This document shows positions 8,681 to 19,580 of a stretch of DNA of 41,367 bases, one piece after another (position 1 is the stretch's first letter; each line of letters begins with the position of its first letter). Source of the DNA: Piscibacillus salipiscarius JCM 13188 (GTDB taxonomy: Bacteria; Bacillota; Bacilli; Bacillales; Alkalibacillaceae); NCBI RefSeq assembly GCF_001311865.1, contig NZ_BBCD01000026.1:1-41367 (forward strand). Direction: 5' to 3'. Under the pieces are notes generated by a model. The model did no database searches. It was given only the letters and a program-made list of their open reading frames with translations, and was not told the origin of the DNA. The translations under genes were made by a program, and so were the position numbers.

Positions 8681-8724
8681 AAGCTTTACCTATTTTTGCT
8701 ACAATTTAATAAAAGGGTGATTGT

Positions 8725-8862
8725 ATGGAAGAATTAGTTGGACATTGTGATATGTGTAAGAAGCCCGTTTATTGTGAAAATGGCTTTTTAAATGGCGTGC
8801 ATCAAAACGGAAAACTTTACTGTAATTCATGTGAACATAAACTAAATGAAAAGAGGGATTAG
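8725..8862 (+). CDS. Small zinc-ribbon-like protein of 45 aa
   Basis: The frame encodes two CxxC pairs (CDMC near the N-terminus, CNSC near residue 36) and an extra Cys between them. This is a typical four-Cys zinc site in a tiny protein. The upstream AAAGGGTGAT places the ATG at 8725. The stop TAG ends at 8862 and the next ATG begins at 8863, so it is surely cotranscribed with the peroxidase gene. I do not recognise a named family. A role as a small metal or redox accessory to the peroxidase is only a guess from position. Confidence 0.75.
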   Translation: MEELVGHCDMCKKPVYCENGFLNGVHQNGKLYCNSCEHKLNEKRD

Positions 8863-9336
8863 ATGAGTATTTATGACGTTAAGGTTGAGAAGAGTGATGG
8901 GGAGCTTGAATCGTTAGGAGAGCATCGAGGAGACGTACTGTTAATTGTTAATACCGCAAGTAAATGCGGGTTTACACCACAATTTGAAGGACTCCAGCAA
9001 CTTTATGAAAATTATCAAGATCGCGGATTTAAAGTGTTAGGTTTTCCTTCTGATCAGTTTATGAATCAAGAGTTTGATAATCAAGATGAGATCTTAAATT
9101 ATTGTCAAACTAATTATGGGGTCACATTTCCAGTCTATAAGAAAGTAGACGTTAAAGGTGAAAATAAAACGGATTTGTTTAAATACTTAACTGAAGAGAA
9201 AAAAGGCTTTCTAGGCGGTGAAATTAAGTGGAACTTCACGAAGTTTCTCGTTAACCGTAACGGTGAAGTTGTTAAACGTTATTCACCTCAGACGAAGCCA
9301 GAGAAAATTGAGGAAGATATAAAAGGTTTGTTGTAG
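8863..9336 (+). CDS. bsaA: Glutathione peroxidase family thiol peroxidase
   Basis: This 157-aa protein has the family's normal length. Peroxidatic Cys35 is in NTASKCGFT, the Gln motif is FPSDQF at 61-66 (Asp where Asn is usual), and the Trp/Asn motif is KWNFTKFLV. A second Cys (Cys81, NYCQTNYGVTFP) is at the position commonly conserved in thioredoxin-dependent members. In bacilli such enzymes most likely use thioredoxin or bacillithiol-linked reductants rather than glutathione; that is family knowledge. They reduce organic and hydrogen peroxides in the cytoplasm. The ribosome site lies inside the preceding small gene, which ends one base before this ATG. Confidence 0.93.
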   Translation: MSIYDVKVEKSDGELESLGEHRGDVLLIVNTASKCGFTPQFEGLQQLYENYQDRGFKVLGFPSDQFMNQEFDNQDEILNYCQTNYGVTFPVYKKVDVKGENKTDLFKYLTEEKKGFLGGEIKWNFTKFLVNRNGEVVKRYSPQTKPEKIEEDIKGLL

Positions 9337-9350
9337 TGGATTAAATTAAA

Positions 9351-9395
9351 AAGAAGCGAACAAAGCAACTCTTGACTTTGTTCGCTTCTTTTTTT
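9351..9395. terminator. Strong bidirectional terminator between convergent genes
   Basis: A perfect 15-bp stem, AAGAAGCGAACAAAG (9351-9365) with CTTTGTTCGCTTCTT (9376-9390), has a 10-nt loop. T runs lie on the right and A runs on the left, so it can stop transcription from both sides. Confidence 0.92.
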
Positions 9396-9398
9396 AAA

Positions 9399-10050
9399 TT
9401 AGAATTCTTTTCTAATATCTTTGTCCTTAAAAATAATCGCATTATCATTAAAGCTTAGTGTTACATGTCCACCGCTTATATTTAATTCATTTTGAACTTC
9501 TTCTATAATTTGATTGAGTTTTTTCTCATCATCTTCATTTTTACCACGGTCTAATGTCACCCTAATGATGGGTTTTAAATCCACTTCTTTAACAGATGGA
9601 ACTTGCTTATAATTAATGCCTAACTGCATGCCAGCGTCTTTAGGGTAGGTCAACCATAATTCCTGAAGTTGATCCTCTCCAAATGCTTCATTTAGCTTTG
9701 GCCTTAATACAGATTCCAGCTCATATTCAAACGATTCAGCGACATAGCTGTCAGTTAGTTCATCCGTTTCATTATGTTCAAAAACTAAAAACGAAATCGA
9801 TCATCTTGATCAGATTCTACAACAGCAGCATAAGTAAAAGTATCATAAACATCTACATTATCATAAAACGAATCAGTAATTTTATACTCACTGCTGAAGT
9901 TTTCTTCGATATAACTTTGAGCTTGTTTTTTAATATCGGATACTTGTTCGTCATTTGGAGTTAAGCCTTGATAAGTTAAAATTGATATAACAACGCCTAA
10001 TACAAACAGACCTACCATCCCAAATGTTATTACTTTTGTTTATTCGTCAA
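9399..10050 (-). CDS. Anchored protein of unknown function (two frameshifts)
   Basis: Two open stretches (9399-about 9780 and about 9785-10018) join into one protein of about 216 aa. A short basic N-terminus (TNKQK) leads into one membrane helix (about residues 8-27). A mixed alpha/beta extracytoplasmic part follows, rich in Asp and Glu (for example QSYIEENFSSEYKITDSFYD). The proposed start is a TTG at 10050 with GAGGTGAG upstream. The frame is restored by adding one base near 10027 and one in the T run near 9786-9792. I cannot assign a family. The terminator at 9351-9395 ends its transcript, and the acylase gene diverges from it. Confidence 0.6.
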
Positions 10051-10219
10051 GATCTCTCACCTCATAATGTTTAAAACCATCTAACTATCATTCTCCCATA
10101 ACTATTTTAAACGAGATTACTTTATTAGGAAATAAAAAAGAGCAATGTTCAAAAATTGTTAAAAATGTCAAAATTTTTGTAAAATTAATATATGGAAGTT
10201 TAAAAGGGGGAGAAGGTTA

Positions 10220-12643
10220 TTGGAGACAGTAAGAGAAGATCAAATAGAGGAACGCGTACATAGAAAGAAAATGAAGCCTTGGATTAAATGGTCGCTTATT
10301 CTATTAGGTGTTCTGATAGTTATTGTTGTTGGTTTATTAATTTATGCAAACGCTTACGTCAATCGATCATTACCACAAATAGAAGGTGAGAAAGTGTTAA
10401 CCGCATTAGAACAGGATGTGTCTGTTACTCGTGATGAAGCCGGGGTGCCTCATATTTCAGCTAGTTCTAATGAAGATTTATTTTATGCTCAAGGATATGT
10501 AACTGCACAGGATCGTTTGTTTCAAATGGAGATGTCTCGTAGACAAGCATCAGGACGGTTAAGTGAAGTAGCGGGTGAGGCGGCTTTAAATCAGGATAAA
10601 TATTTTAGAACGCTTGGCCTTAGAAGGGCTGCAGAAGCTTCACTAGCGTTGTATGATGATGAAGCCTTAGAAGCGTTACAAGCATATGCTGACGGTGTGA
10701 ATGCTTATATCGAAGAAGTTAACAATGAAAATAAATGGCCTGTTGAATTTAAATTAATGGGAATTAATTCGATGGAAAAATGGACGGTTGTTGACTCGTT
10801 GACAATTGGTAAATACATGGCATTTGATTTAGGAGGAAACTGGGAAAGACAAGCTTTCAACTACTATTTAATCAATCATTTTAATGAAGATGAAGCTTAT
10901 GAACTATTTCCATCCTACCCTGAAGATGCTCTAACAAACATCTCGGATGAAGAATATGTAGATCTTACTTCTAGCTTAGTACATGCACCAAAAACCATGA
11001 ATTTAATGGGAGTAATAACTGGGTCGTCAGCGGTGATAAAACTGAGTCTGGAAAACCACTATTAGCAAACGACCCCCATTTAGGCCTTGCCACTCCATCA
11101 ATTTGGTATCAGGTTCACCTTGAATCTGCGGATTATAATGTTTCTGGAGTTATTTTCGCTGGTGTTCCAGGTGTTATTTTAGGTCATAACGAGAAGATCG
11201 CATGGGGGGGTTACAAACGTTAACCCAGATGTGCAGCAATTATATCTAGAAAAAAGAAATAAAGAGAACCCACAAGAATTTTTATATGAAGATGAATGGG
11301 TAAAAGCAGATGTCATTCGTGAAACGATTCATGTAAAAGATTCGGAGAGTGTTGAACTTGAAGTGTTAGAGACCGTCCATGGGCCAATTATTTCTGAATT
11401 CGCGAATGAGACGGATGCTGATCCATCAACTGCTTTTTCAGTCGATTGGACGGCACTTGAGCCAACAACAGAACTGTCAGCCATCTTACGTATTAACCGT
11501 GCTTCAAATTGGGAGGAATTTGAGAAAGGATTAGAATACTTTCATGCGCCAGCTCAAAACTTTGTCTTTGCATCAAAAGACGGTACGATTGCTTATAAAG
11601 CGAATGGCAAAATTCCAAAGTATAAAAATTCAGAAGATGCACTCTTACCATTACCTGGTTGGGACTCAAGTAATAATTTAACTGAAAATATACCTTATGA
11701 TAAATTGCCTACTCTAATCAACCCTGAAAAAGGTTTTATCGCAACAGCTAACAATAAAGTCATTACTGATGAGTACCCTTATCATATAAGTCATGTTTGG
11801 GCGCAGCCTTATCGATATACACGAATTCATGAAGTACTAGATCAGAAAAACTCATTAACCATTGAAGATATGAAAGAACTCCAAATGGATCAGAAAAATT
11901 TACGAGCAGAGTGGCTCGTGCCAATTATGGTGGGAGTGTTAGAGAATCAAGATTTAACTGAGGGTGAAATGGCAGCACTGAATTTGCTGAAAGAATGGAA
12001 TTACTTTGATAAAGCAGAAAGCCCAGAGCCACTAATTTTTCATGAATTTGCAAGTCAAATTGAAAAACAGTTATTTTCAGAGGAGATACCAGATGATATC
12101 TATAGTATGTTTAAAGGTCGAGGTCAAACTTTAGATTTCCTCATCTCGTCTGCTTATGACGGTGAGTCTCCAATTTGGTTTGACAAAAATGGAGGTATAA
12201 ATAAAGTATTTAAAGATGCCTTTCATCAAACTGTCGCAAACTTAAAAGAGTCATACGGAAGTGATCTTAACGCATGGGCCTGGGGAGATGAACATCAGGT
12301 GTACTTTGCTCATCCGTTATCAAGTATTTCAATATTAGATAAATTTTTTAATTCAGTAGAGCCTGAGCCTGTTGGAGGGAGTGGTGTAACAGTAATGGCA
12401 GCATCCTACGACGAGGATGGTATTGTCGATCACGGTGCTTCCTGGCGGTTTGTTATCGACTTAGAGAATCTTAAAAAATCTTATCATATCGTTGGCCCTG
12501 GACAAGCTGGACATTACAGAAGTGAATGGTATGGTGATCAAATCATGGATTGGGTCAATGGAGACTATCACCTAACGAAGATCAATGATTATAAAGGAGA
12601 AGAATTAATATTAAGAGCGGAATATATCCAAGCTTTGGGGTAA
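10220..12643 (+). CDS. Penicillin acylase (Ntn-hydrolase) family protein, membrane anchored (two frameshifts)
   Basis: One membrane helix near residues 24-46 precedes an alpha region with VTRDEAGVPHI and AQGYVTAQDRLFQMEMSRR, typical of the family. The beta subunit should begin at the nucleophilic Ser encoded at 11011-11013, in the GSNNWVVSG motif. NDPHLGL, GVPGVILGHNEKIAWG and the C-terminal VGGSGVTV follow. The total of about 807 aa is normal. Members self-cleave and hydrolyse amide bonds of penicillins, acyl-homoserine lactones or other acyl amides; the substrate is unknown here. The TTG start at 10220 follows GGGGGAG. One G is missing right before the nucleophile (11007-11010) and one is extra near 11204-11210, both in G runs. 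Confidence 0.9.
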
Positions 12644-12670
12644 ATAAACATTACCTCAAAGCTTTTTTCT
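12630..12670 (+). terminator. Terminator overlapping the acylase stop codon
   Basis: AAGCTTTGGGGTAA (12630-12643, including the stop) pairs with TTACCTCAAAGCTT (12651-12664) with one G-T wobble. TTTT and a pyrimidine stretch follow. Confidence 0.88.
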
Positions 12671-12737
12671 TTCTATATAAATAAATTAAAGCCCAATGCA
12701 AAGATTAATAATATAGATTTTAAAAGGAGAGAACAGG

Positions 12738-14376
12738 ATGAATCGAAAACTAATTGATTGGCCAACGTTTATAGCGTCATTCATTTTATTATTAGCTGTC
12801 GTCATTCCACTTGTTATATATCCTAAAGCAGGCGAGACGTTTGTTAATGAGTTAAATAATTTTGTTTCAGGAAATTTTGGTTTTTATATTTATTAATGGG
12901 TTTAGGCATTTTCTTTTTCTTAGCATTTGTAGCATTTAGTCAAAACGGACATGTAAAACTAGGGGAAAAAGATGAAAAGCCTGAATTTGGGACAGCTTCT
13001 TGGGCAGGCATGCTGTTCAGTGCTGGTATTGGTTCTAGTATTTTATATTGGGCAACCATTGAGTGGGCTTATTATTACCAAGGACCACCATTTGGACTCA
13101 GTCCTTCTGAGAATCAACTAGAAACGATTCAGTGGGCTTCGACTTATGGTATTTTCCACTGGGGACCTATTGCATGGGCGATTTATACGTTACCGGCAAT
13201 TCCGATGGCTTATTTCTTTTATGTTAGAAAAACACCAGTCATTAAAATAAGTGAAACGTTAAGACCTTTATTAGGTAACACATCTGATTCAGTCATAGGA
13301 CGCATTATCGATGTTTTGTTTATTTTGGACTATTAGGTGGAGCAGGGACAACACTTGCACTTGGTACGCCGTTAATTACTGCTGGTGTTTCTGATATTAC
13401 TGGACTTGAAGATACGATGTTATTACGTACGATCATCTTATTAGGGGTAACTGTGATTTTTGGGATTAGTTCCTATTTAGGCTTAAAAGAAGGGATCAAA
13501 AGGCTAAGTGATTTCAATTTAGCTTTAGCTGTGTTTTTATTAGTATTCGTATTTGTGACTGGTCCAACTTTATTTATATCTGAAACGACGACCAACAGTA
13601 TCGGATTAATATTAGATAATTTCTTTCACATGAGTACTTGGACTGAACCGTTTGCGAATGTAAGTGGATTTAATGAAACAGGATTCCCGGAAGCCTGGAC
13701 AGTTTTCTACTGGGCTTGGTGGTTAGTATATGCACCGTTTGTCGGGTTGTTTATCGCCAGGATTTCTCGTGGTCGTACGATTAGACAAGTGATTGTGGGT
13801 ACGATTATTTACGGTTCATTAGGTTGTTTATTATTCTTCGGAATTATGGGTAACTTTGGTCTTTACTTACAATTAACAGGTGCATTTGATGTTGTCTCTG
13901 TATTAAATGAACAAGGAGCTCCAATTGCGATTATTTCAATTATCAACCAACTACCTTTTGCGAAGTTCATGGTGGTAGTATTTGTTATACTGTCGGTTGT
14001 TTTTCTTAGCTACAACTTTCGACTCGAGTTCCTACATTCTAGCATCCGTTACCCAAAAGAGGTTGAAGACGGAGAACCTGAGAGGTGGAATCGTTTATTT
14101 TGGGCCTTCACCCTATGTATCTTACCTCTGGCTTTAATGTTCTTAGGTGGACTCAGTACACTGCAAACGGCAAGTATCATTGGTGGTTTCCCATTAATTT
14201 TCATTATGTTCATGCTCGCTTGGTCATTTATGAGAGCGTCAACGGGAGACTTAAAAGCAGATGACAAGTTTAGACCTAAGACAGTGGTACTTGATTATAA
14301 AAGAATTAGGGAACGTATTCGTAACAGACGATTGAAGCTTAAGGAAAAAGAAAAACGAAATGATGAAGAGGAATAA
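12738..14376 (+). CDS. BCCT-family betaine/carnitine/choline transporter (four frameshifts)
   Basis: About 545 aa with twelve expected membrane helices. The BCCT signature WAWWLVYAPFVGLFIARISR followed by GRTIRQ is intact, as are GGAGTTLALG and FDSSSYILA. The segment IEWAYYYQGPPFG and HWGPIAWAIY recall the CaiT (carnitine/butyrobetaine) side of the family more than OpuD, so the substrate is left open. Such carriers import compatible solutes for osmoprotection, usually driven by Na+. The start ATG at 12738 follows AGGAGAG. Shifts lie near 12885, 13327, 14008 and 14058; the last two compensate each other, so the raw translation there looks open but is wrong for about 17 residues. Confidence 0.9.
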
Positions 14377-14379
14377 ACT

Positions 14380-14418
14380 AAAATCCGAAGCCGATGAAAT
14401 ATCAGCTTCGGATTTTTA
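14380..14418. terminator. Bidirectional terminator, transporter and chemoreceptor genes
   Basis: AAAATCCGAAGC (14380-14391) pairs perfectly with GCTTCGGATTTT (14405-14416). T-rich and A-rich edges on both sides suit the two convergent genes. Confidence 0.88.
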
Positions 14419-14430
14419 TTTAATGACGAG

Positions 14431-15882
14431 TTAATTTTGTAGTGCATCATTCGATTTCTCAATTTCTTTGTGAAGCAAATGGTTATGCTCAGCTTGTTCT
14501 TGGATGGATGCACTTATTTCTTCTATAGAAGCAGATGATTGTTCAACTGAATATGTGAATTGATCAATCGTTTCTTCGATTGCTTGAGTATTTTCATCGG
14601 CCACCTGTGCTTTACTTACAAACTGGTCAAGTTGTTCAAGAAGGTTTTTGGACGATGTCTGGAATTGTTCAAAAATAGAGTGGTTTTGATTAACTGTTTC
14701 AATGTTTTCTTCTAATTTATCTGTCATAGTGTGAAGTTTATCTTCAGTTTTCTGGTTTGTCTCTTTCATACTAAGTAAATTGGTCGAAATGGTTTTAGCT
14801 GTTTGTTCGGTATGCTCTGCTAATTTACGAATTTCATCTGCTACAACGGCAAACCCTTTACCATGTTCACCCGCTCTTGCTGCTTCAATGGATGCATTTA
14901 ATGCCAGCAAACTAGTTTGATCTGTAATGTCTTGAATATCTTTCAGAGATTTAACAGAAGAGTCGACTTTATCACTTAACTCATTAAAAGTTAAATTCAT
15001 GGAGTGCAGGCTATTTTTTAATTCTTCAATTTGATTAGTTAATTTATTTGAACTTTGCAGACCATTCGATGCGTGTGTTTCATTATCAACCGTTGATTGA
15101 TGCAATGTCTTTAATTCCTCGGTCATGTCATTCACAATGGTGTATGTATCTTTAACGAGTTGATGTATTGTGCCAATTGAACTTGAGTGATTTTCAGTAC
15201 CGCTAGCTATTTCTTGAATGGCTAGATTCATTTCATCGAGCGATTGTCTGTGGTCACGCGAACGTTTAGAAATCTCTGCCATGCTTTCTTGAATTAGTTT
15301 AGCTTGACTTTCAATTTGGGCTTTTTGTTCAGATTCTTTAAGATAGTTTTGTTTATTCTGCTCATGAAGATCTTCTAATTTATCATTCATATGTTGAGCT
15401 ACTAACTGCTGACAATAAAGAACGATTCCACTTAGTACTAATAACAATACTGAAATTCCATAGTCGAAATTAAATTCTTGACCATACCTCATGATAAAGG
15501 CGATTAATAGTCCAAGACTTAATACAAATCCGTAAACTAAAAACGCTCTTAGATAAATATAGCGCTGTACTTATTAATAAGAAATAAATCAGTGCAACGT
15601 TTGACCTGAAGATGATACTGTTAAAATAATAGCTCCAATAATGGTCGCTAGCCCCAAGATACTTATGTATGGATATGCATTCATACCTTTTTGAGTTTTT
15701 AATAAAACACCCAGTAATAAAATTAAGACAACTGAACCAATACCAATAATTGCTATTACAACTGGCTTTTGTCCTAGTAATGTGTTAACAACTAAACTTA
15801 AGGACATTACAATCATTAAAAATATTAGCATCAATTTGTTCTTTCTAAATAACGATTCTTTTGCCAAATCTACTTGCTCCAT
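14431..15882 (-). CDS. Methyl-accepting chemotaxis protein with a membrane-only N-terminus (two frameshifts)
   Basis: The C-terminal 300 residues form a coiled-coil signalling domain. Its hairpin tip is intact ([40 protein letters not shown] region), so it should couple to CheA/CheW. The N-terminal part, about 170 aa, is a chain of about six hydrophobic helices with very short loops and no visible periplasmic sensor or HAMP domain. The ATG at 15882 is preferred over the GTG at 15888 because GGAGGGG then lies 5 nt upstream. Shifts near 15590 and 15557 split it in the raw sequence. Sensing of membrane state or through a partner is a possible reading. Confidence 0.85.
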
Positions 15883-16068
15883 TTTCACCCCTCCAATTTT
15901 TTAATAGAACTTTACCTGACGGATTCTGTTAAGGAAGTCCTACATTTTCAAAAAATTCAAAAATAAAACTAAGACTATTTTAACATAAAAATTCTCTAAA
16001 ATTAGCAAAATTTATCTATTAAATTAAAAGCTCTCATATTGCAAGAACTTTAGGAAGGGGGTATGCTA

Positions 16069-17465
16069 ATGAAGATGAAAGGCGAGGGGAACAAAATGAA
16101 TAATCCACAAATCAAAAATCCAAAAGCGTTATTATTTTCTTTATGTTTCGTATTAATGTTTTCTGTGATGAACGGTACGATGTTTAACATCGCAATTCCA
16201 GATATTGCAGAGGCATTTAGCCTGTTACCATCCGAAGTGAGCTGGGTAATGACAGGATATATTATGATTTATGCTGTTGGAGCATTAGTATATGGTAAAT
16301 TAACCGATACAATTGCTCTAAAAACATTAATCACTTTTGGGTTAATTGTGTTTTCGTTAGGCTCTTTAATAGGATTTATTGCACCTAATTACGGATTCGT
16401 ATTAATGGCAAGAGTTATTCAAGCGATCGGTGGTTCAATGATTCCAGCTATTGCTTTTATTGCGCCAATTAGATATTTTCCAAATGAAAGAGGTAAAATT
16501 CTTGGAATTATTTCATCCGTCATGGCCTTCGCTTCAGGGATTGGTCCTATTTTAGGTGGAGTCATTGGTGGATTTTTAAGCTGGCAATATTTATTTTTAA
16601 CGTCAGCTTTTATCATTATAACTTTACCATTTTAAGAGCAAATCTACCAGACGAAAAACAAAATATGTCAAATTAGATTATATAGGTGGAAGCTTAGTTG
16701 CCAGCTTAATCGTTTTGTCTCTAATGGGGATTACACTCGGTCAAAGCTGGACTTTATTTATCGTAATGATACTGGCTATATTAGTCGTTTTTTAGAATGA
16801 AGAAAGCCAAAGATCCTTTTATTCCACCACATCTTTTTAAAAACAGTAACTATGTTGTGACATTATTAGTAAGCTTTATTAGTGTTGCTTGTTTATTTGG
16901 GCTAATGTTTTCCGTTCCAATTATGCTTAGAGATGTATATGAGTTATCGACATTACAAATTGGTTTAGCTATGTTTCCTGGTGCGATGAGTGCAGCACTT
17001 ATCGGTAGGAAGGGAGGACAATTAGTAGACCAAAAAGGTTCTAGAATGATCTTCTTGGTAAGTTTGCTATTGTTGCTAACTGGATTTCTAGTCGTCTCAA
17101 CAACAGTCGGCACACACCCAGTCATATTTAGCTTAAGCTTAGTATTTCCAATGATGTGCTTTCCGTTAGTTCAATCTTCTGGTGCTGATTTATTAGCAGG
17201 AATTTTAAGTCAGAAAGAAACGGGCGTAGGCATGGGAGTATTTAACTTATTGAATTTCGTTTCAGGTGCTTTAAGCGGAGCATTAGTCGGTAAAGTGTTA
17301 GATATCTATAGACCAGATTACCCTTTGAATCCACTTGGTGTTATAGATAGTGGAGCTGTTTACAGTAATGTGTTTATAGTATTTATGGTGTTAATTTTAG
17401 TTGGCTTTATAGTATTTAAATTTTTTCATCATTCACCATTACAAACCAAAACTGAGTCACCTTAA
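16069..17465 (+). CDS. MFS drug/proton antiporter, DHA2 (TetL/K-like) type (three frameshifts)
   Basis: The protein is about 460 aa and highly hydrophobic. Motif C-like and DHA2 features include GTMFNIAIPDI, SWVMTGYIM, YGKLTD, MARVIQAIGGSMIPA and GIGPILGGVIGG. These resemble the 14-helix Tet(K)/Tet(L) group. It should export a small toxic compound or act as a monovalent cation/proton antiporter; the substrate is unknown. Starts at 16063, 16069 or 16096 are all in frame; 16069 fits best with AGGAAGGGGG, and 16096 also has GAGGGG. Shifts lie near 16634, 16660 and 16790, all in T or A runs. The inter-helix region between them reads normally after repair. Confidence 0.85.
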
Positions 17466-17480
17466 TCGGCGGCTCAGTTC
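17450..17480 (+). terminator. Weak terminator-like hairpin at the end of the MFS gene
   Basis: AACTGAG (17450-17456) pairs with CTCAGTT (17473-17479) around the stop codon. The following T run is short (CTATTTG), so this is tentative. From here to 17677 I see only AT-rich sequence. Confidence 0.45.
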
Positions 17481-17677
17481 TATTTGTGATTTACAAAAAT
17501 TTACTTAATACTTATTGCTTGTTTCGTTTTTACCACTTACAATGTTTTTAATATATTGGTTATGTTTACTAATTAGTATTGATTTTGGCTAATTAATAAT
17601 AATATTATAGACAGTACTATTATTTTAACTTCCTATTATTCTCTATATAATTGAGAAGTTGTGAAAGGAAGGTTTTC

Positions 17678-18103
17678 ATGAAAACATTTCGTCTAATTTC
17701 TATTGAAATTCTGGAGAAATCGGGTGATGAACTACAGAACAAAAAAATTGATATTTCTGCAGGATTAATTATTGACCGTGAAATTGACAAAGATCGATGG
17801 TTGATTGAGTGTTTAATTCCAAGATCTTATATGGATTTCTTTCAAAGCAAAAAGGATGAAGACCGTGAATTAGTCGTTCAAGTAAGGATATCTAAGGCTG
17901 AGAATCCGAAAGCTACCATTGTTGCAAAAATTAATTCTATTAATGATATTGAAGATGAAATAAACGTCATTCTAATTGGAAATTTGGTGAACCGTGAACG
18001 TGAGCAAATTGAGCAGATGTTACAGGAATTAATTGAAGCAGGTTATCAAGGGGCTTCTTTGCTAAAAAAATTTAAAGAGAAAAATCAGGAAAGCTTTTTC
18101 TAG
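17678..18103 (+). CDS. YwpF-like protein of unknown function
   Basis: An unbroken 141-aa frame starts at ATG 17678 with AAAGGAAGG 8 nt upstream. The N-terminus, MKTFRLISIEIL, and the later GLIIDREIDKDRWLIE and ELIEAGYQGASLLKKF resemble what I recall of the YwpF-like family. It is soluble, with no signal peptide, and is probably mostly beta with a C-terminal helix. No enzymatic motif is seen. The family has no firm function. It precedes ktrD by 85 nt and may share its transcript. Confidence 0.6.
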   Translation: MKTFRLISIEILEKSGDELQNKKIDISAGLIIDREIDKDRWLIECLIPRSYMDFFQSKKDEDRELVVQVRISKAENPKATIVAKINSINDIEDEINVILIGNLVNREREQIEQMLQELIEAGYQGASLLKKFKEKNQESFF

Positions 18104-18188
18104 ACAAATATTGTGGCCAATCGGCGCAACATACTAAGCTAATTGTCATTATAAGCAGGAAATGTGGCGAATAAAGGAGAAACATCTT

Positions 18189-19562
18189 ATGTATGGAGAT
18201 CAAAAGGGGATCAGGGTTAAAAGAATATTCGACAAACTCTCTGTTGTACAACTTATTTCACTTTATTATTTAGCAGCTGTGACCCTTGTAACCATTTTTT
18301 TATCACTTCCGGTGGCTCATAAAGATGGTGTTAATTTAACGTTTATGGAAGTGCTTTTTACATCTGTTAGTGCCGTGAGTGTTACAGGCCTAACGGTCGT
18401 TTCCACTGCAGAATCTTTTAGTTTCTTTGGAGTTATTATTATCGCAATCGCCTTACAAATAGGTGGGCTAGGTGTCATGGCGCTAGGAACGTTAATTTGG
18501 TTAATACTAGGGCGCAAAATAGGTTTTAGAGAACGACGCCTCATCATGACCGACCAGAACCAACAATCAATATCTGGTATTGTTAGGCTTGTTAAAGATA
18601 TGCTGATCTTAATTTTAACAATAGAATTTATTGGATTTATTATATTAGGGACTTATTATTTAAATTATTATGAATCTATTCTTGATGCTTATTATCACGG
18701 TTTTTTCTCAGCAATCAGTGCTGTTACGAATGGTGGTTTTGATATAACAGGATCTTCTTTACATATGTTTAGGCATGATTATTTCGTTCAGTTTTGTTCA
18801 TATTCTATTAATTATTTCAGGAGCAATAGGGTTTCCTGTATTAATAGAAGTTAAAGAATACCTGAAAATATCGCCAGAAGAACGTAATATTAAACGTTTT
18901 TCACTCTTTACAAAACTAACAACATTAACTTATTTTGTATTATTGACTTTTCTTTTTGGTCGTCATTATATTAGAATTCAATCATTATATGGCTGATAAA
19001 AGTTGGCATGAGATTATATTTACAAGTTTATTTCAATCAACGACAGCACGTAGCGCCGGGTTATCTACAATGAACGTCAACGAATTTACAGAACAGACTC
19101 AACTATTCCTATCTAGTATGATGTTCATTGGTGCTTCTCCTAGTAGTGTCGGTGGGGGGTATTCGTACAACAACATTTGCATTAGTTATTATCTTCATAC
19201 TTACGTTCGCAAGAGGTCAGACACATATCAAAATATTTGGCAGACAGGTTGAAGAAGAGGATTTATTTAAAGCCGTAGTCGTGACACTATTAGCTATTAT
19301 CATGTTTTTATCAACAGTTATAGTGATAACTGCAGTTGAACCTTATTCATTAACAAGTATTATATTTGAAGTGAGTTCAGCATTCGGAACAACTGGATTA
19401 TCTATGGGGGTCACGTCTGAGCTAACAACGTTTAGTCAAGTATTATTAATGATCTTAATGTTTATCGGAAGAATTGGACTACTGACATTTTTATTCAGTT
19501 TTAATAAGCAGAAAAGAAAAAGTAGTTATCGATATCCTAAAGAAAAAATTAACATTGGTTAG
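18189..19562 (+). CDS. ktrD: KtrD/KtrB-type potassium channel subunit (three frameshifts)
   Basis: This is the membrane pore of a Ktr K+ uptake system. All four selectivity-filter loops are visible: SVTGLT (about residues 64-69), VTNGGF (179-184), TTARSAGLS and FGTTGLSMG. The conserved ASPSSVGGGIRTTT loop is present too. The length is about 457 aa, normal. The start at 18189 has AAAGGAG upstream. Frame breaks lie near 18797 (T run), 18958 and 19152 (G run). The partner is a cytoplasmic RCK protein, and one is encoded at 40686-41354. A PAS-GGDEF-EAL gene follows after 18 nt. Confidence 0.92.
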
Positions 19563-19580
19563 TTATCGAGGGGGCAAATT

